Positions 34,390 to 46,000 of a stretch of 64,000 bases of DNA are shown one piece after another. A program made the position numbers and the translations under genes. The notes beneath the pieces are model-generated. The model did no database searches. It was not told the DNA's origin and worked only from the letters and a program-made list of their open reading frames with translations. The stretch is taken from NCBI GenBank assembly GCA_034440635.1, contig JAOTON010001129.1, positions 62,001-126,000 on the forward strand, read 5' to 3'. The DNA comes from Lepas anatifera. Its lineage: Eukaryota > Arthropoda > Thecostraca > Lepadidae. Every line of letters begins with the position of its first letter. The first letter of the stretch is position 1.

Positions 34390-36092
34390 ACCAAGGCCTA
34401 GAATCCCAGGTTGGAAAGGAAGAAAGAATCCCACTAAGAAAGGAAACCTCTCCTTATTTTGTGTGTTAAAATTTAAGCTTTTTGGATAAATTAAGTTTAG
34501 ATATTTAAGAAAAGAGCCATGGAAAACCCTTTTTTGCACTTTAATGTCTGTGAAGTGAAATATGTTGACAAATCTAGTAGCTTTGCTATGTTATACTAAA
34601 AAGTATTCTAGTCGGGCAATCCTACTACGGTTTTTACTGAGCCGCAACACTGTAAAAGAGAAACATGACAGGACTGAGCGAGAATAAAAACCAATGAAAC
34701 GACATACGAGGTGAAGGGAGTAGGTTTGGGCAAATACGGAAACAGTAACGATAGTAGGAAAGATCGCACTTCAGAGCCCGATTATAGCCGCTGCTCAAGG
34801 CCTAAATGCAACACGTGCCGATCGCTCTAACAGTTGCAGCCATGGGCGTCGAAAGCAGCATGGACGTGGGATGTGCTCCCCATTGGCTATTGGAGGACCA
34901 ATTGCCCCCTTGTCTCCTACATCCACCAAGTACCAACTCTTCCCCCCCCCTTGTCATCATTGCCGGACCACTCCTGTCCCCCGTAAAAAAATTCCCTGGC
35001 TACGCCTCTGACTCACCCCATTGAAACCCGTAAATGTGATTAAAGTTTACCCAAAGTTATTGCAATTGGGCTGTTTATATATACAGGGCATTAGTCATAC
35101 GCGGATCCAGGATTGCCAGTTCGGGGGGCGGGGGCATTCTTCCCGGGAGGGGGTGTCATCCAGACCTGGGGGCTTCATTCGGACCAGGGGGCGCCATTTT
35201 TGGCTGGCAAAACCCATCAGGTGGGCGCCAAATCCTATCCGCGAGCGCTGCTTTCCTCATCCTGTGGGGGGGGTTGGAAGCGACGTTTCAGTGGCGCCAT
35301 CGACCTTTCAGGAGGCGCTGTGACCATTTCAGGCGTGACCTCGAGGGCCCATCGGGGAACACCCGCCCGGGCTTTGTCCCCTGGATCCGCCTATGGTACC
35401 AGTGGCGGATATAAGGAGGTTATGGGGCTCACGCGCCTCCCAAATTTCGAGGGGTCCCCTCCGAGATGTCTACTAATATCTGTATAAGCAAAGGCTGTTC
35501 GGAGGCTATGGCGGGGGGACAGTGGCGGGTCCAGGACTTTTTGGGGTATGGGTAAGGGGGTTCGAGCCTCCTCGCCATTGCCTCACATCAGCATCGGCCT
35601 ATGCATTTACTAGACACTAACATTGGGGGGGGAGTATGCGCCACTGGCAGTGGGGAGGTTTGAGTTTTCTAGCCTCCCCAAAATAAGTCCTGGACCCACA
35701 AGCACGCGGTACCTCAAAAATTTGTTCGTCTCGCTAAGAAACCTCCATTGGAAAGACCCGTACTTAGTATTTTCATCCGAGCAACGATGACGTGAAGGAT
35801 GAAATTACAATGCTATTAGGCTGATAATGACTCTTAAGAGCAACGGAGCATCACTGCGAAGAAAGCCCCTGAAGTCCCTGCAGCCCGGTCTTAGGGCTGC
35901 AGAAACTCTGTACTGGCTAGAAATATGATCAAACATGTCAACTAAGCCATTTTTGACGTCTTTCAGTCATTTGCAAGCTTTACTGACCATGTCAAATATA
36001 CCCAGTTTGCCAATACTTCAAGCCGCAAAACGCCTGCGGCATCGCGGCGATGACGTCACCGCCGCAAAATGCCAGGCAACTTGAACGGGGGC
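34390..36092 (+). repeat. 1.7-kb duplicated block, copy 1
   Basis: Collinear and same-strand with 42551-44300 at high identity by eye, from CCAAGGCC-TAGAATCCCAGG to GCCAGGCAACTTGAACGGGG. Both copies carry the GGCGGATCCAGG MITE at the same position. Frames inside (for example 34806-35024) are not under visible constraint. It could be a segmental duplication or two copies of an unrecognised element. Confidence 0.8.
35100..35391 (+). mobile_element. GGCGGATCCAGG MITE inside duplicated block
   Basis: The left end is CGCGGATCCAGGATTGCC and the right end CCCTGGATCCGCC, with TA on each side. The interior has CCCATCAGGTGGGCGCC and ACCATTTCAGG, as in the family. The orthologous copy in the second block is 43289-43583. 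Confidence 0.75.
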
Positions 36093-36831
36093 TGCCAATA
36101 ACCGCTTCACTTTTCGTACTCGTGATTTTGAATTAGTTGTAGTGTTGTGTTGATTGTTTATGGCATGGTGGTTTTTACTGCTTTGCTACGACGGAGGTGG
36201 GGAGGGGGGCGACTTAGTATAACGATATTTGATGGAGCTCATACATGAAGTAATCAGGGATGAGGAGAGCGGTGAAGAGCATTGGACATTGACATTCTGA
36301 TTGTGTAGGTCAGTATCCTACCACTTTTCCATCATCAATAGCCGTTTTCACAACGTGAATAAATTGAAATAAACCTTGGGAGACTTTTGGTAGTTTTTTT
36401 AACATTTCCCAAGCCAGAAAAACCGGCATTCATTTCAGTGAAACTATAAAAGTTTCTTATAGAAGTAAGAGAAATATGCTTACCCAAAATTGAAAGCAAT
36501 GGCCCTAAATATCTTGATTCTGAGCTTTTCCTGGCATTAAATTCCATAAATAAATCTAAATTAATGGATATATATTTTAGAAATATCCCAGGATCTTGGG
36601 GTCTTTTTTGAAAAAACCGACCCCCGGGGTCGGTTTTTTCAAAAGTCTCCCAAGCCTCTAGATCCGGTCTTTTCGGTCTCCAGATTTGTCTGGAGGGATT
36701 TTTCAAAGGCTTCCATATGCAGAAGCGAATTTTGAGGTCGGCTACTTAGGCACGAGATGCCAGCTTGACGTCACTAACTACGTCATGGCCAAGAACCAAT
36801 CACCGGACAGTTTACTGAGAGCAGCATGGCC
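36093..36831. other. Dispersed repeat with a strong palindrome
   Basis: Bases 36343-36400 (AGCCGTTTTCACAACGTGAA) are repeated inverted at 40024-40084. CTTGGGAGACTTTT at 36376 pairs with AAAAGTCTCCCAAG at 36641. A 124-codon minus-strand frame (36706-36335) spans these repeats and shows no known domain, so it is not called as a gene. Confidence 0.5.
36606..36644. repeat. Perfect 19-bp palindrome with 1-nt centre
   Basis: The left arm TTTTGAAAAAACCGACCCC, a single C and the right arm GGGGTCGGTTTTTTCAAAA are fully complementary. It could extrude as a cruciform or hairpin, and it is internal to a larger inverted-repeat element. Confidence 0.9.
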
Positions 36832-37125
36832 GCGCTCAAGGCCCTAGAGAGAGGCCGCGTTCGGGAAACTTGCGCGATAATGACGCAACGCCAAGTTTGT
36901 TCTCTAATGAATGTTTACTCACGGTATGTGAGCTACGATCGTTATGTTACATGTATTTTAGGAACAAAAGTTGAATATTTGATTGAAATTATTTTATCGT
37001 TACCAATGTCTTGCCGCAGTCAGGCAGATACAGTCAGGATACAGTCAGATTCCTATCATACAGATTGGGGGTCAATTAAAGGGGCAGCTGCCCCTCCGAT
37101 CGACCATATGCGCCTCTGGATCATA

Positions 37126-37353
37126 GGCGGATCCAGGATGGCCGATCGGGGGTATCTTTCTGGGTTAGCGCCATCCGGACCAGGGGGGCGCCACTTTTGA
37201 CCAGAAAAAACCTATGAGGTGGGCACCAAATAATCCCATCGGTGGACGCCGATTTTCGCATTCTGGGGGAACCGAAATTTTAGGGGCACCGTGACCATTT
37301 CAGGGGGTGCAGAGGGTCAATCGGAGGGGCACGTGCCCCACCCCTGGATCTGC
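37126..37353 (+). mobile_element. GGCGGATCCAGG MITE, complete
   Basis: Ends GGCGGATCCAGGATGGCC and CACCCCTGGATCTGCC, flanked by TA. A partial second copy of the right end lies just before it (37061-37120). Confidence 0.8.
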
Positions 37354-37358
37354 CTATG

Positions 37359-37560
37359 CATGGGCACCGAAAGCTGGGGGGACGGGGGGACGCGGGGACG
37401 CGTCCCCCCTGTTTGCCAACCAGGGGGACGTCCCCCCGAATTTTTGGGTCAATGGCCATTAATGCTGTCAGTTACCGAATATGCTCAAAATTAGCCTCCC
37501 CGGACAGCACCAGCCCGGGTCTGTCCCCCTGCGAAAATTCCGTGGCGGCGCCCCTGCCTA
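37359..37560. repeat. Second MITE-like family, also at 38658-38830
   Basis: Shared blocks in order: CCCCCCGAATTTTTGG, AATGCTGTCAGTTACCGAA, ATATGCTCAAAATT, AGCACCAGCCCGGGTC and AAAATTCCGTGGCGGCG. The copy at 38658-38830 is more diverged. The end CCGTGGCGGCGCCCCTGCC also occurs at 23823 inside TTAA element 1. Confidence 0.55.
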
Positions 37561-37972
37561 TGCCCCTGGATGGTTGCGGCGCCGCCTGAAGGGTTGATGG
37601 CGCCCCCTGAAATGTGGCTCCCCACCCTTTCTCCAAGGATGCGAAAATCGGCACCCATTGCTAGGATTTTGCGCCCGCCTGAAATATTTTTTCCGGTAAA
37701 AAATGCGCCCCTGGTCCGGATGGCACCCCCGGGAAGGCACGGACGGCTCCGAGATTGCCGATCGTCGGGGGCACCTTTCCAGTGTGCGCCGCTATTTGCC
37801 TGCAAAACTTTTCAGGTGGGCGCAAAATCCTATCGGTGGGCACTGATTCTCGCATACTAGGGGGGGTGGTGGGTGGGAAGCGACATTTTAGGGGCGCAAT
37901 TCAACTTTTAGGGGTTGCCGTGACCATCTAAGATGGCGCCGAGGGTTTATCTTACCCCACCCCCTAGATCGG
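37556..37972. mobile_element. Two GGCGGATCCAGG MITEs head to head
   Basis: 37556-37765 is a copy in minus orientation (CCCCTGGATGG start, GAAATGTGGCTCCCCACC, AAGGATGCGAAAATCGGC). 37766-37972 is a copy in plus orientation (GTGGGCGCAAAATCCTATCG, GGGAAGCGACATTTTAGG). They meet near the ATTGCCGATCG motif. Open frames across the pair come from the GC-rich repeat. Confidence 0.65.
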
Positions 37973-38657
37973 TGTACGCGAGGTGACGGAATTAGTGAGG
38001 TGGGAGGTGACGGCACTAGCAAGGCGGGAGGCGACGGTGTTCGTGAGGCGCGAGGCGATGGATAGTTGGGGAAGGGGGAGACCATGATGCCGTAGACTGC
38101 ACATCGGCTCATCGAACTTCTTCGTCGATACATCGCCGGTGTCACGTTCACGAGTATGGCGAGGACCGACTGAATCAGAGGGGGCCACCGCTGTTCCAAG
38201 GAGCCGCCGCTGGCCCGGGTTGGGCCGTCGCCGCCGCCTGGTCCGGGTTGGGCCACAGTTACCCAGGCGACTACCGTTGTCGCAGGCCCAGGTGGTGAAG
38301 CCGCCGCCGCCGAATACCTTCTCACAATGCCACGACCGGCAAGTTGCCCCGCAATCTCCGGTAGGCGGCCAACTCCATCGGCGATAGCTCACCAAACATA
38401 CTTTGGGGTTTGTAGGTCAACATGGTGAAATGGGCAGTGTGTCAGTGAATTTAGCATGGTACAATAATGGTCAAAGCAATGTACCTCAACTTCTCACTCT
38501 TTGCATAGAATAGTACCATCCATTGTATTTGCCTGGAGTAAATACTCAATAAATGTCAGCTGTAGATGTCTAATGTGCAAAGCCAAGCTTGCTGAAGCAT
38601 GTGGGGTTGATTCACCCAGCATGTCAACCTCAAACTTTGGTTCACATCACTAGAAGC
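37973..38657. other. GC-rich unassigned region
   Basis: Three imperfect roughly 27-bp tandem copies of GAGGYGGGAGGYGACGG lie at 37980-38060, followed by CpG-rich DNA to about 38395, then AT-rich DNA. Frames on both strands reflect base composition. A CpG-rich host promoter is possible but nothing supports a transcript. Confidence 0.35.
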
Positions 38658-38830
38658 ATAGGAGCTGAAAACGGGGGAGGCATCTCCCTTGATGTCCCCC
38701 CAAAATTTTTGGTCCAACATCATTAATGCTAACAGGTACTAAATATGCTCAAAATTGGCTTTCTCCAGTTAGCACCAGCTCGGGTCCGTCCACCCTGTAA
38801 AAATTATGAGACAGTGCCGCTGACTAGAAG

Positions 38831-41800
38831 GGGCGCCAATGTGGTTCACCAAGTGACTTGCTGTCACACAGAATTCACAAATGATGCCAAAGCCTGATAC
38901 TGCACCACTTTATAGCTTGATACTTTTAAGGTATCAAAGGATGAATCCCAATAGCATGACAAAATGATCATCATCAGGAAACTCCTTTAGTTACTTTTTA
39001 GTTATCTCAGAAAACCCAGAATCTTTTTGGTAAATGAGCAATGCAACCAACAAAGCTACGCCATCTTATTATGATGAATTAGCATTATTGTCTGTGGGTA
39101 TATTTTAAAAATACGGATAATCTGTACATATCCTGTATTTCACATGGAACTACCTTGCAGCCAATCAAGAAAGCCTGACCTGGCCTAAAAAAGCAGATAT
39201 AGCTCTATTCAAATAATAAGCAAAGTGTTTTGTATTGCTAGTTGCATAGCACATATACCCAAGCAGACCTGAGAAACCAAGATAAAATATAATTTTCAAG
39301 TTGCGCCCACTTCGAGGTAAAAACCGCTAGCAGTAAAAACCCCCATACCCTGCAATGAGGATACAGGACGTGGCCACTTAGTTTTTATTTAGGGAGATGC
39401 TCCAACTAGAAATAGGGGATAATATGCAGTGGGACAAAAGTTTGGACCAAATCGTTTGTCTTCAAATGATGCTGTTCAAACACTTCACCCACAAATTTAG
39501 CACATCTCAGAATTTGGGTGGATCCACACATAAATTGTAATGACAATGCAGAAAACTTACATCATTCAATCCCAAAAATTTGGCATAATATCCACCCTGA
39601 TTTACATTTAGGGATTCCTCTGCCTGTTACCCTTTGTTTAGGACATCCCTGCTCGTATGCAAGTTGGTTACCTAGGTAATAAACTTTTTATCAATATAAT
39701 TGGAAAATTGAGTAATACACTAGCCGACGTTACCCAAGTCCCTACTACTCCTTTTGTTTTAAACTTACTACACAGCTAATATACAAGCTGAGAGAAAAAA
39801 CATAAGTGATTAAAGGGACTGGGGTAGCAGGAGTATAACTGATGGAAATTTCACCCATTATATGACTTATTAAAGTTGAATTTTATTTTATTAAAAACTG
39901 CAACACTCAACACAGGCTGCCCGGCGACACTGAAGCACTGCCAGATGTGCCAGATAATTGTACTCAATAAATTCCCAAGACTCTTGTGAAAATCCGACAA
40001 ATGGCAGCAATCTTACAGTGCTACCAAAAACCTTTCAAAAAGTCTTCCAAGATTTAATTCACGTTGTGAAAACGGCTAATAGGTGCAATTACTATATTTT
40101 GCTGTCATCTTTGAATATATTTTCCGGGCAGAATCTATCATTATAGCATGTGCCAGTCTGCAAAGTATGGCAACTGGCTACAGGCTGCACAAACAGAAGC
40201 CATACCATGTTCATAAACCTTCCAACATTCTGCTGCTGATCTTATTTACTGTAGCTCCCATGGCGGTGTTCATCACCGCATCCATATTCTCTTCTAATCG
40301 GCGCTACGAGGTTACAAATTCTTGTAAATAACAGACGCTCGTTTTTTTGTGCCGTTTTTTTCTTCACAAACCAGTGTCCCAAAACCTGGGGTGCTGGGTG
40401 CAGAACGACACCCAGTCAAGCAGAATTTTCCACTCACTTTTATATATTTTTTGCTGAATTTTCCCCTCACTTCCAACAATACTCACTACTATTTAATTTT
40501 ACTCAGCAATACTTACTACAAAGGCCAGTTCCATTACCTCCTCTACCAACGTTCACTGGAAAAGAGAGCAGCAGAATCGACTAAGAAATCGCCAAATTAA
40601 CTCGGCTCTTATGCGCTTCTCTGGCTTTTCTGCAAGAAAATCTGGCATCCTTATATCCACCGATTTCAGTGGAACAACTGAATCGAAATTCTGGCGCCGG
40701 CAAGACGCTCAGTGCCCCCTGCCCCACCGGAGAAAGTTCCAATGGGTGAACACCGCCACTAAATTCCACCACTCACAAAATTGGTGAGTGGAAAATTAGA
40801 CACCCTAGCCTTGTGTTGCCAAAAAAAGAGCTGACCGCTTTGAAAGATACATTTCTGGAAAGCAGTTTATCTGTGCACATGACTTCTAGGCTTACGTCCT
40901 TGAAAAGTTGTTTTTGTATTTTTGGTACCGAGAATAGTGAAAAAAACATTTTTGGTCATCTTGTTGTTAAAAGCAATTATCTTGAAATTTGTATGCTAAG
41001 CAGCATATTTTTTGGCATTGTATGGTAGAAAATTAACCATTTATTTCGAAGAAAATAATTTCTATCCATATCAGCCCTTCATTGCTGCGTCCACGCCCTG
41101 TGACACCCAAATCCACTCACGACACCCTACGACACCCTAGGCATAAATACGCTGATATTTAAGTTCAACTGAAAGTGTCCGGTACTTGAATACATTGAAA
41201 CTCTACATTTTCATGAAAAGATTTTTTTGGGCAACAAGAATGCATCCAGTTACCCTTCAAACATCGGCACTTTTTTGTATGGCTGGTCTACGGCGTGGAC
41301 TTACCAAATCGCCGTCTTTACATCTAGTAAATAAAAGCGGCATCTTTAGGCTTTTTGAAAGGCCGGTTTCATATTCGTTATTGACAAAACATTGTTAGTC
41401 TTCCTCTTGGTGTGCTTTTAGTTGTATAATTTTCTATTCTATAATGATTTAGAAAATTAATTTAGAGCAATTTTTGAAATGCAAATTATGTTGCTCATGC
41501 GACCGGCAAGCGGAAAGCGATCAGAATTTTAAATTAGTAGTCGCTCTGACGCTGTCGCAACCCGCCGCGCCTGGCTGATTCTAGACGAAAGGAAGAAACA
41601 ACACAGAAAGGAGGCTGTAGCTTCGATTAGATATTGATAGAAAGCAGCATATTCATATGAAGGTGAGCATATATGTGAAAAGAAGCAGGGGAATTGACAG
41701 GTAAAGAAAAGGAACTTTAAACAAGAGTCTGGAAGAGTTTATTGCCATGATAGAAAGTTTGTAGTTACGTTTGGGTTAGTTAGGTGTAAACCAAGGCTCT

Positions 41801-42550
41801 ACTGGGCCCTAGCATAGGTGTATGCGAGGTGCAGTGATTAAGGTCAGGAGTGGCCTCCAAAATTCCGATAACTATAGGTATAGGTATAGGAGGGACGTTG
41901 TCCCGGACAGAAAAAACTATACAGTGTATGCTTAGATAATTAATTTTGGAACTAGGTATTGCATGAAAAAATCCCTTTTCATTTTTTACCACCTGCCGAT
42001 CTCGGAGGCCCCATCTGCAGAGTTGGTCAAAGGGGGCCCCGATATTTCGTCTCAGGGCCCTTTAGAGCTGGTTGTGTGGGAGAGGAGAGGAGGGGCACAA
42101 GAGTTGGTCTAGGGAAGCCCCCAAGAGTTGATCTTCCTCCCACAAATGTTAGTCTTGGTGGCTCCCAGAGTTCTTTCCCCCGAAGGTTGGTCTCAGAAGC
42201 CCCGCAAAAAGCTTTTTATTTGTGGAAATTCACCCAATTCCTTAAAAATTTGAAGACTGCATTAGGGGGTTTCAGTTGGTAAAGATTTACCTGCTTAACC
42301 CAAATTTTTCACATGGTAATGGTCAAATCTGCTTGGGGACGATTTAAAAATATTTACTTTGAGAAAATTAAAGGAAATATCCATCCCTCAGTTCAAACAA
42401 GGGCTCTGAGAGCTTACCACCTGAGTACCCAAATTGGAAATTTTTTACTCCGCCATACATTTTGGGGGAATTTTCCACTCACTCGCCATACATTCCGAGC
42501 TGAATTTTCCACTCGACACCCTAGCGCAAAACCTATTTTGGGTCACTGTC
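38831..42550. other. AT-rich intergenic DNA, no gene seen
   Basis: No coding region is supported. Repeats noticed: the inverted partner (40024-40084) of 36343-36400; and a family with GAATTTTCCACTCAC and GACACCCTAG at about 40430-40810, 41105-41140 and 42470-42530, including a CCACTCAC / GTGAGTGG hairpin near 40770. A GTATAGGTATAGG run lies near 41875. Phrases like AGAGTTGGTC and GAGGCCCC recur at 42000-42200. Confidence 0.5.
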
Positions 42551-44300
42551 ACCAAGGCCCTAGAATCCCAGGTTGGTTCAAGTTTTCTACTAGTAAAATT
42601 TTGGTTGTTTTTCTTGATATCTACTAAGAAAGGAAACATCTCCTTATTTTGAGGTTAAAATTTAAGCTTTGTGGATAAATCAAGTTTAAAAATTTAAGAA
42701 AAGAGCCATGGAATACACTTTTTTGCACTTTAATGTCTGTGAAGTGAAATATGCTGACAAACCTAGTAGCATTTGGTATGTTATACTAAAAAGTATTCTA
42801 GTCTGGCAATCCTTCTACGGTTTTTACTGATCCGCAATACTGTAAAAGAGAAACATGACAGGACCGAGCGAGAATAAAAACCAATAAAACGACATACGGG
42901 GTGAAAGGATTGGGTTTGGGCAAATACGGAAACAGTAACGATAGTAGGAAATATCGCACCTCAGAGCCCGATTATAGCCGCTGCTCAAGGCCTAAATGCA
43001 ACACGCGCCGATCGCTCTAACAGTTGCAGTCATGGGCGTCGAAAGCAGCATGGACGTGGAATGTGCTCCCCATTGGCTATTGGAGGACCAAGTGCCTTCT
43101 TGTACCCTACATCCGCCAAGTACCAACTCTTCCCCCTCCCTTGTCCTCATTGCCGGACCACTCCTGTCCCCCCGTAAAAATTCCCTGGCTACGCCTCTGA
43201 CTCACCCCATTGAAACCCGTAAATAAGATTAAATTTTACCCAAAGTTATTGTAACTGGGCTGTTTATATATACAGGTCACTAGTCATAGGCGGATCCAGG
43301 ATTACCAGTCCGGGGGGGCATTCTTCCCGGGAGGGGATGTCATCCAGACCAGGGGGCTTCATTCCGGACCAGGGGGCCCCATTTTTGGCTGGCAAAACCT
43401 ATCAGGTGGGCGCCAAATCCTATCGGCGGGCGGTGCTTTCCGCATCCTGTGAAGGGGAGGGGGGTGGGAAGCGGCATTTCAGGTGGCTCCATCGACCTTT
43501 CAGGAGGCGCTGTGACCATTTCAGGTGTGACCTCGAGGGCACATCGGAGGACACCCGCCCGGGCTTTGTCACCTGGATCCGCCTATAGTACCAGTGGCGG
43601 ATATAAAGAGGTAATGGGGCTCACGAGCCTCCTAAATTTCGAGGGGACCCCTCCGAGATGTCTACTAATATCTGTATAAGCAAAGGCTGTTCGGAGGCTA
43701 TGGCGGGGGACAGTGGCGGGTACAGGACTTTTGGGGTATGGGCAAGGGGGTTCGAGCCTCCTCGCCATTGCCTCACATCAGCATCGGCCTATGCATTTAC
43801 TAGACACTAACAGGGGGGGGCTCGAGCCCTAGTCCCCTTGTATCCGCCACTGGCAGTGGGGGAGGTTTGAGTTTTCTAGCCTCCCCAAAATAAGTCCTGG
43901 ACCCGCGACCGCGCGGTACCTCAAACAATTTGTTCCACTCGCTAAAAAACCTCCATTGGAAAAACCCGTACTTTGTATTTTCATCTAAGCAACGATGACG
44001 TGAAGGATGAAATTGCGATGCTATTACACTGATAATGACTCTTAAGAGCAACGGAACATCACTGCGAGAAAAGCCCCTGAAGTCCCTACAGGCCGGTCTT
44101 AGGGCTGCAGAAACTCTGTACTGGCTAGAAATATGAGCAAACTTGTCAACTAAGCCATTTTTGACGTCTTCCAGTCATTTGCAAGCTTTACTGACCACGT
44201 CAAATATACCCAGTTTTCCGATACTTCAAGCCGCAAAACGCCTGCGGCATCGCGGCGATGACGTCACCGCCGCAAAATGCCAGGCAACTTGAACGGGGCT
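42551..44300 (+). repeat. 1.7-kb duplicated block, copy 2
   Basis: Direct counterpart of 34390-36092. The two differ by scattered substitutions and small indels, and copy 2 has extra sequence near 42575-42620. The right boundary GAACGGGG is the same in both, after which flanks differ. Confidence 0.8.
43289..43583 (+). mobile_element. GGCGGATCCAGG MITE in duplicated block copy 2
   Basis: GGCGGATCCAGGATTACC to ACCTGGATCCGCC with TA on both sides. It is the counterpart of 35100-35391, so the insertion predates the block duplication. Confidence 0.75.
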
Positions 44301-44865
44301 GACTGTCACAAACTTCTAACTTCCCAGCGAACAGTTTATTTTGTCTATGTGCGCCATATCAACTGCCATCGGTTCTGCGTCTCCCGTTTCAGCGACGCAG
44401 AAGGTCGCAGGTTCTCGGTCTTTGATCGCAAGGGATGACGTCATCAGAACAAGACCGTTTCAGAAGCTCCACCCACATGCTCGCATCTGATTGGTTGGAC
44501 GCAGAAAAACGCCGCGTCCTAAAGAGTCGCAAGCCGCCGTGAACACTGCCCAGCTCAGCCCCCTCCAACAGTTATCGCAGACGACCGGATGTGACGTCAC
44601 ACCTCGTAGCATATAACATGGAAAAATGAAATGATTAAATATCCAAATTTTTGCAAGAAAAGGCTCAGAATCCAAAGTTAAATGCATATTTATTGCATTT
44701 GGCATAAATTTGATTGCTGTGTATTCACACAAATTCGTAGGCGGGTAGCGCCGTTAGCAGCAGTTTGACGCACAGCCCAATGGTGAAGGAATTCCTCCAC
44801 GCCCGTGTGACGTCACTTGGGCGTGGAGGAATCCTCTTGAATGTACCTTTAAGTAAAGGTATCTT
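44301..44865. other. Unassigned, CRE-rich
   Basis: No gene is seen. Contains TGACGTCA at 44436, 44592 and 44808, a GATTGGTTGG (inverted CCAAT) near 44490, and the 42-bp hairpin at 44791-44832. It ends near a TTAA (44849-44852) preceded by AATGTACCT, which resembles the TTAAAGG-type terminus. Confidence 0.45.
44791..44832. repeat. Perfect 14-bp stem hairpin with CRE palindrome in the loop
   Basis: ATTCCTCCACGCCC and GGGCGTGGAGGAAT are exact complements separated by 14 bases that contain TGACGTCA. Confidence 0.9.
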
Positions 44866-45452
44866 GGTTCCAGCTGTCAGCACAGTTTTGTCAGCAGGAC
44901 CTCTAACCTCTCCTCCAGAAATGAAACATCAGCGCCATTATCACCTCTTGTTTGTGCTAATCAAAGGAAAATTAAACCTTTATTCCATTAAAAAATATTA
45001 GGCTGCCACTTCGTGCACTTAATATTTTTCATCAGCGCAAACAGCAGGCCATCAGCCCATAAAACCTCTAGAACTAGTTCCCGGGGAGAGGCTACAGTCC
45101 TGTGACGTAGGCGCAACGCGGCCCGCTGATTGGTGCTGACAAAACTGTAGCCCTGTTCCAGCTGTCAGCAGAGTTTTGTCAGCACCAATCAGCGGGCAGC
45201 ATTGCGCCGACGTCACAGGGCTGTAGCCTCTCCCCGGGAACTGACTCTAGAGGTTTTACGGGCTGACGGCCTGCTGTTTGCGCTGATGAAAATAGTAAGT
45301 GCACGAAGTGGCAGTCTAATATTTTTTAATGGTGTAAAGGTTTGAGTTCCCTTTATTTAGCACAAGCAAGAGGCGATTATGACGCTGATGTTACTTTTCT
45401 GGAGGAGAGGTTAGAGGTCCCGCTGACAAAACTGTGCTCACAGCTGGAACAG
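44866..45452. repeat. 587-bp fold-back, arms about 280 bp
   Basis: The left arm (44866-45147) and right arm (45171-45452) are inverted copies with scattered mismatches. Each arm begins and ends with CTGTCAGCA / CAGTTTTGTCAGC, so each looks like a short TIR unit and the whole like a head-to-head dimer. Diverged single pieces occur near 15770, 17950, 19020 and 19650. It contains no coding sequence. Confidence 0.75.
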
Positions 45453-46000
45453 GGCTTGTGCTGACAGATGGAACAGGGCTAAATTAAGATTGAAGACTTC
45501 TATCCATTACAACTCTATCCTCATCCAAGCTAAAGTGCATGGAAACTGATTACAGTATCCTGGTTCTCAGCTCTATCCTGATAGGCTCTTGCCCATGGAA
45601 ACTAGCCTCTGACTTATGACCATTTTATGTTATTATGCATATCCATTCTCCCAAATATGGCAGGCTTCTCTGACCTGCTTTGCTTACCTGGGCCCCGTTT
45701 CATAAAAGTTGTAGAAATGCGGTGTGTTTTACACCACATTCACCTGCAAAGTTACGCCGTACTCAGAATCACGTTTCACATAGAGCGGTGGCTAGAGGTG
45801 GGACTTTTTGGAAAAAGCTGGTCCTGGCCAACATTTCTTGGTCCCGGCCTAGTCCCGGCGAGAAAGATGTGGTCCCGGCCTGATCCCGCGCAGCCTTTTT
45901 CCCACTTATTGGCTTTTAAACATACTAATTCTTGTGGATTAAGAGCCAAACATATTAAGCAAATTCATATCATCATTACGTAAACAAATCAACATAAAGT

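Noticed and set aside
36826..37200. Possible first exon (ATGGCCGCGCTC..., donor-like GGTATGTGAG near 36924) downstream of CCAATCA and TGACGTCA
   Set aside because: Attractive promoter context, but no acceptor, second exon or known protein; the frame runs into a MITE.
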